DNA from: Variovorax paradoxus EPS
Lineage (GTDB): Bacteria; Pseudomonadota; Gammaproteobacteria; Burkholderiales; Burkholderiaceae_C
Length of the DNA stretch: 64,000 nucleotides
Direction of reading: 5' to 3'
Assembly: GCF_000184745.1 (NCBI RefSeq)
Contig: NC_014931.1
Span: 806,001-870,000, forward strand
In this document: piece after piece, positions 61,875 to 64,000 of the stretch
Numbering within the stretch: the first letter of the stretch is position 1
Layout: each line of letters starts with the position of its first letter
Made by a program: the position numbers and the translations under genes
Notes under the pieces: generated by a model
Told to the model about the DNA's origin: nothing
What the model saw: only the letters and a program-made list of their open reading frames with translations
Database searches by the model: none

Positions 61875-61903
61875 ATTGTAGGTGGGCCCCGCGGATGCGC
61901 CAA
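61875..61903 (-). promoter_or_regulatory. Sigma-70 promoter of the riboswitch-dadA transcript
   Basis: On the minus strand TTGGCG (61898-61903) and TACAAT (61875-61880) are separated by exactly 17 bases. The predicted start falls near 61868, right at the 5' edge of the first aptamer, which supports both calls. The rest of the leader up to 61988 carries the promoter side of the rfbB operon, where a -10-like GATAAT (61933-61938) has no convincing -35 partner. Confidence 0.7.
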
Positions 61904-61988
61904 CCCTGGATTTCGGCCCTGTGGGCCGGTGGGATAATCTCCCGTTCATTCGCCAAAGGGCGATCGTTCGACAACAACAGGGGACCCC

Positions 61989-63059
61989 ATGATCCTGGTT
62001 ACCGGCGGCGCAGGCTTCATTGGCGCCAATTTCGTACTCGACTGGATCGCGCAGAGCGATGAGCCGGTCGTGAATCTCGACAAGCTGACCTACGCAGGCA
62101 ATCTCGAGACGCTCGCGTCCCTCAAGGACAACCCGAAGCACATCTTCGTGCAGGGCGACATCGGCGACAGCGCGCTGCTCGACCGCCTGCTGGCCGAGCA
62201 CAAGCCCCGTGCCATCGTGAACTTCGCCGCCGAGTCGCACGTCGACCGCTCGATCCACGGCCCCGAAGACTTCGTGCAGACCAACGTGCTGGGCACCTTC
62301 CGCCTGCTCGAATCCGTGCGCGGTTTCTGGAATGCGCTGCCGGCCGACCAGAAGGCCGCCTTCCGCTTCCTGCACGTGTCGACCGACGAGGTCTACGGCT
62401 CGCTCTCCAAGACCGACCCGGCCTTCACCGAAGAGAACAAGTACGAGCCCAACAGCCCCTACTCGGCCAGCAAGGCCGCCAGCGACCACCTCGTGCGCGC
62501 CTGGCACCACACCTACGGCCTGCCGGTGGTCACCACCAACTGCTCGAACAACTACGGGCCGTTCCATTTCCCCGAGAAGCTCATCCCCCTGATGATCGTC
62601 AACGCACTCGCAGGCAAGCCGCTGCCCGTGTACGGCGACGGCATGCAGGTGCGCGACTGGCTCTACGTGAAGGACCACTGCAGCGCCATCCGCCGCGTGC
62701 TCGAAGCCGGCAAGCTCGGCGAGACCTACAACGTCGGCGGCTGGAACGAGAAGCCCAACATCGAGATCGTCAACACCGTCTGTGCGCTGCTCGACGAACT
62801 GAGCCCCAAGGCCGACGGCAAGCCGTACAAGGAACAGATCACCTACGTGACCGACCGCCCGGGCCACGACCGCCGCTATGCCATCGACGCGCGCAAGCTC
62901 GAGCGCGAGCTCGGCTGGAAGCCCGCCGAAACCTTCGACAGCGGCATCCGCAAGACGGTCGAGTGGTACCTCGCGAACGGCGAGTGGGTGCGCAACGTGC
63001 AGAGCGGCGCATACCGCGAATGGGTCGAAAAGCAATACGACGCGAAGGCGACCGCATGA
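61989..63059 (+). CDS. rfbB: dTDP-glucose 4,6-dehydratase
   Basis: Second step of dTDP-L-rhamnose synthesis, needed for LPS O-antigen or other rhamnose-containing polymers. The 356-residue SDR has the NAD site [15 protein letters not shown], the catalytic segment [11 protein letters not shown] and the Tyr-Lys pair in [19 protein letters not shown], followed by [15 protein letters not shown]. Its stop overlaps the rfbD ATG by four bases (ATGA), so the two are coupled. The first gene of the operon; the ribosome site is GGGGAC before the ATG. Confidence 0.95.
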   Translation: MILVTGGAGFIGANFVLDWIAQSDEPVVNLDKLTYAGNLETLASLKDNPKHIFVQGDIGDSALLDRLLAEHKPRAIVNFAAESHVDRSIHGPEDFVQTNVLGTFRLLESVRGFWNALPADQKAAFRFLHVSTDEVYGSLSKTDPAFTEENKYEPNSPYSASKAASDHLVRAWHHTYGLPVVTTNCSNNYGPFHFPEKLIPLMIVNALAGKPLPVYGDGMQVRDWLYVKDHCSAIRRVLEAGKLGETYNVGGWNEKPNIEIVNTVCALLDELSPKADGKPYKEQITYVTDRPGHDRRYAIDARKLERELGWKPAETFDSGIRKTVEWYLANGEWVRNVQSGAYREWVEKQYDAKATA

Positions 63060-63946
63060 AGCTGCTGCTGCTGGGCAAGGGCGGACAGGTCGGCTGGGAG
63101 CTGCAGCGCAGCCTCGCGCCCCTGGGCGAACTGGTGGCGCTCGACTTCGACAGCACCGATTTCAACGCCGACTTCAGCCGCCCCGAGCAACTGGCCGAGA
63201 CCGTGCTGAAGGTGCGGCCCGACGTCATCGTCAATGCCGCCGCGCACACCGCGGTCGACAAGGCCGAGAGCGAGCCCGACTTTGCCCGCAAGCTCAACGC
63301 CACCTCGCCCGGTGTGGTGGCCGAAGCCGCGCAGCAGATCGGCGCGCTGATGGTTCACTACTCGACCGATTACGTCTTCGACGGCAGCGGCAGCAAGCCC
63401 TGGAAGGAAGACGATGCGACCGGTCCGCTCAGCATCTACGGCAGCACCAAGCTCGAAGGCGAGCAACTGGTGGCAAAGCACTGCGCGAGGCACCTGATCT
63501 TTCGCACCAGCTGGGTGTATGCCGCACGCGGCGGCAACTTTGCCAAGACCATGCTGCGCATCGCCAAGGAGCGCGACAAGCTCACGGTCATCGACGACCA
63601 GTTCGGCGCGCCCACCGGCGCGGAACTGCTGGCCGACATCACCGCGCACGCCATTCGCGCGACGCTGCAGGACCCGTCCAAGGCCGGTCTCTATCACGCG
63701 GTGGCCGGTGGCGTGACCACCTGGCATGGCTATGCGCGCTTCGTGATCGAGCAGGCGAAGGCGGCGGGCGTGGAACTCAAGGCCGGCCCCGAGGCGGTCG
63801 AGCCCGTGCCCACCACCGCATTCCCGACGCCGGCCAAGCGGCCGCACAACTCGCGCCTGGACACCACCAAGCTGCAATCGACCTTCGGCCTCGTTCTGCC
63901 CGAGTGGCAGTCCGGCGTCGCCCGCATGTTGCGCGAAACCTTCTGA
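63056..63946 (+). CDS. rfbD: dTDP-4-dehydrorhamnose reductase
   Basis: Last step of dTDP-L-rhamnose synthesis. The 296-residue protein has the NAD(P) site [51 protein letters not shown] and the Tyr-Lys pair in [12 protein letters not shown]. The C-terminus contains [17 protein letters not shown], the usual family end. It starts in a 4-base overlap with rfbB. The order rfbB-rfbD followed by a third gene at 63986 matches common betaproteobacterial rfbBDAC operons. Confidence 0.95.
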   Translation: MKLLLLGKGGQVGWELQRSLAPLGELVALDFDSTDFNADFSRPEQLAETVLKVRPDVIVNAAAHTAVDKAESEPDFARKLNATSPGVVAEAAQQIGALMVHYSTDYVFDGSGSKPWKEDDATGPLSIYGSTKLEGEQLVAKHCARHLIFRTSWVYAARGGNFAKTMLRIAKERDKLTVIDDQFGAPTGAELLADITAHAIRATLQDPSKAGLYHAVAGGVTTWHGYARFVIEQAKAAGVELKAGPEAVEPVPTTAFPTPAKRPHNSRLDTTKLQSTFGLVLPEWQSGVARMLRETF

Positions 63947-63985
63947 CATCCGTCGAGCAAGACAAGAGACACGAACGAACATCCC

Positions 63986-64000
63986 ATGACCCCAACGACG
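63986..64000 (+). CDS. First five codons of a gene running off the window (probably rfbA)
   Basis: An ATG at 63986 follows rfbD by 39 bases and opens a frame (M-T-P-T-T). Only five codons are present, so identity cannot be read. The rfbB-rfbD context makes glucose-1-phosphate thymidylyltransferase (rfbA) the most likely product, by analogy with standard operons. Confidence 0.45.

Overview
The window is high-GC (well above 60% by eye), densely coding DNA from a betaproteobacterium. It most resembles Comamonadaceae, probably Variovorax. The grounds are gene content (TRAP transporters, LysE exporters, a MocR regulator, PhaM, an ohr/dipZ locus), codon use, and several intergenic repeat families that I associate with that group. 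The genus is inference from memory, not from a search. I see no rRNA, tRNA, CRISPR array, phage or insertion-sequence gene.

Layout: 1-5413 is a TRAP carboxylate uptake locus (dctP-aroQ-dctQ-dctM on the minus strand) with a divergent IclR regulator, perfect IclR-type palindromes between them, and a second orphan dctP. 5420-7736 holds a Tat-signal FAH-family protein, an AraC regulator and a small Cys-repeat exported protein. 8140-13969 is a thiol/peroxide-defence locus: a TlpA-like protein, an OmpR-type response regulator, ohr, a histidine kinase and a DipZ fusion. An 85-bp element occurs upstream of both the TlpA gene and ohr. 14250-16523 holds a degenerate HD-domain LuxR regulator and an exported alpha/beta hydrolase.

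17025-23786 runs dctA, an acetyl-CoA acetyltransferase, an acetoacetyl-CoA reductase, dctB and dctD. Upstream of dctA is a good sigma-54 promoter with a dyad about 110 bp further upstream. C4-dicarboxylate uptake and PHB precursor synthesis therefore sit together. 23811-42927 is mostly housekeeping: nadE, pldA, a UvrD/Rep helicase, priA and hemE, with an AT-rich priA-hemE gap carrying two DnaA-box matches, then a DsbD-like protein, an AlaX editing protein, a sugar dehydrogenase and transporters.

43041-60231 is an accessory metabolic region: a CLC channel, oxidoreductases, three LysE-family exporters, a threonine dehydratase, an aminotransferase, a DMT exporter, a MocR regulator with a visible operator, PhaM and a FIST protein. 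60241-61903 is a dadA-type dehydrogenase behind a tandem glycine riboswitch with a clear sigma-70 promoter. 61989 to the end starts a dTDP-rhamnose operon (rfbB, rfbD, and the first codons of a third gene).

The strongest leads are the riboswitch-controlled dadA, the sigma-54 dctA/pha/dctBD module, the duplicated 85-bp element in front of redox genes, and the DnaA-box region between priA and hemE.
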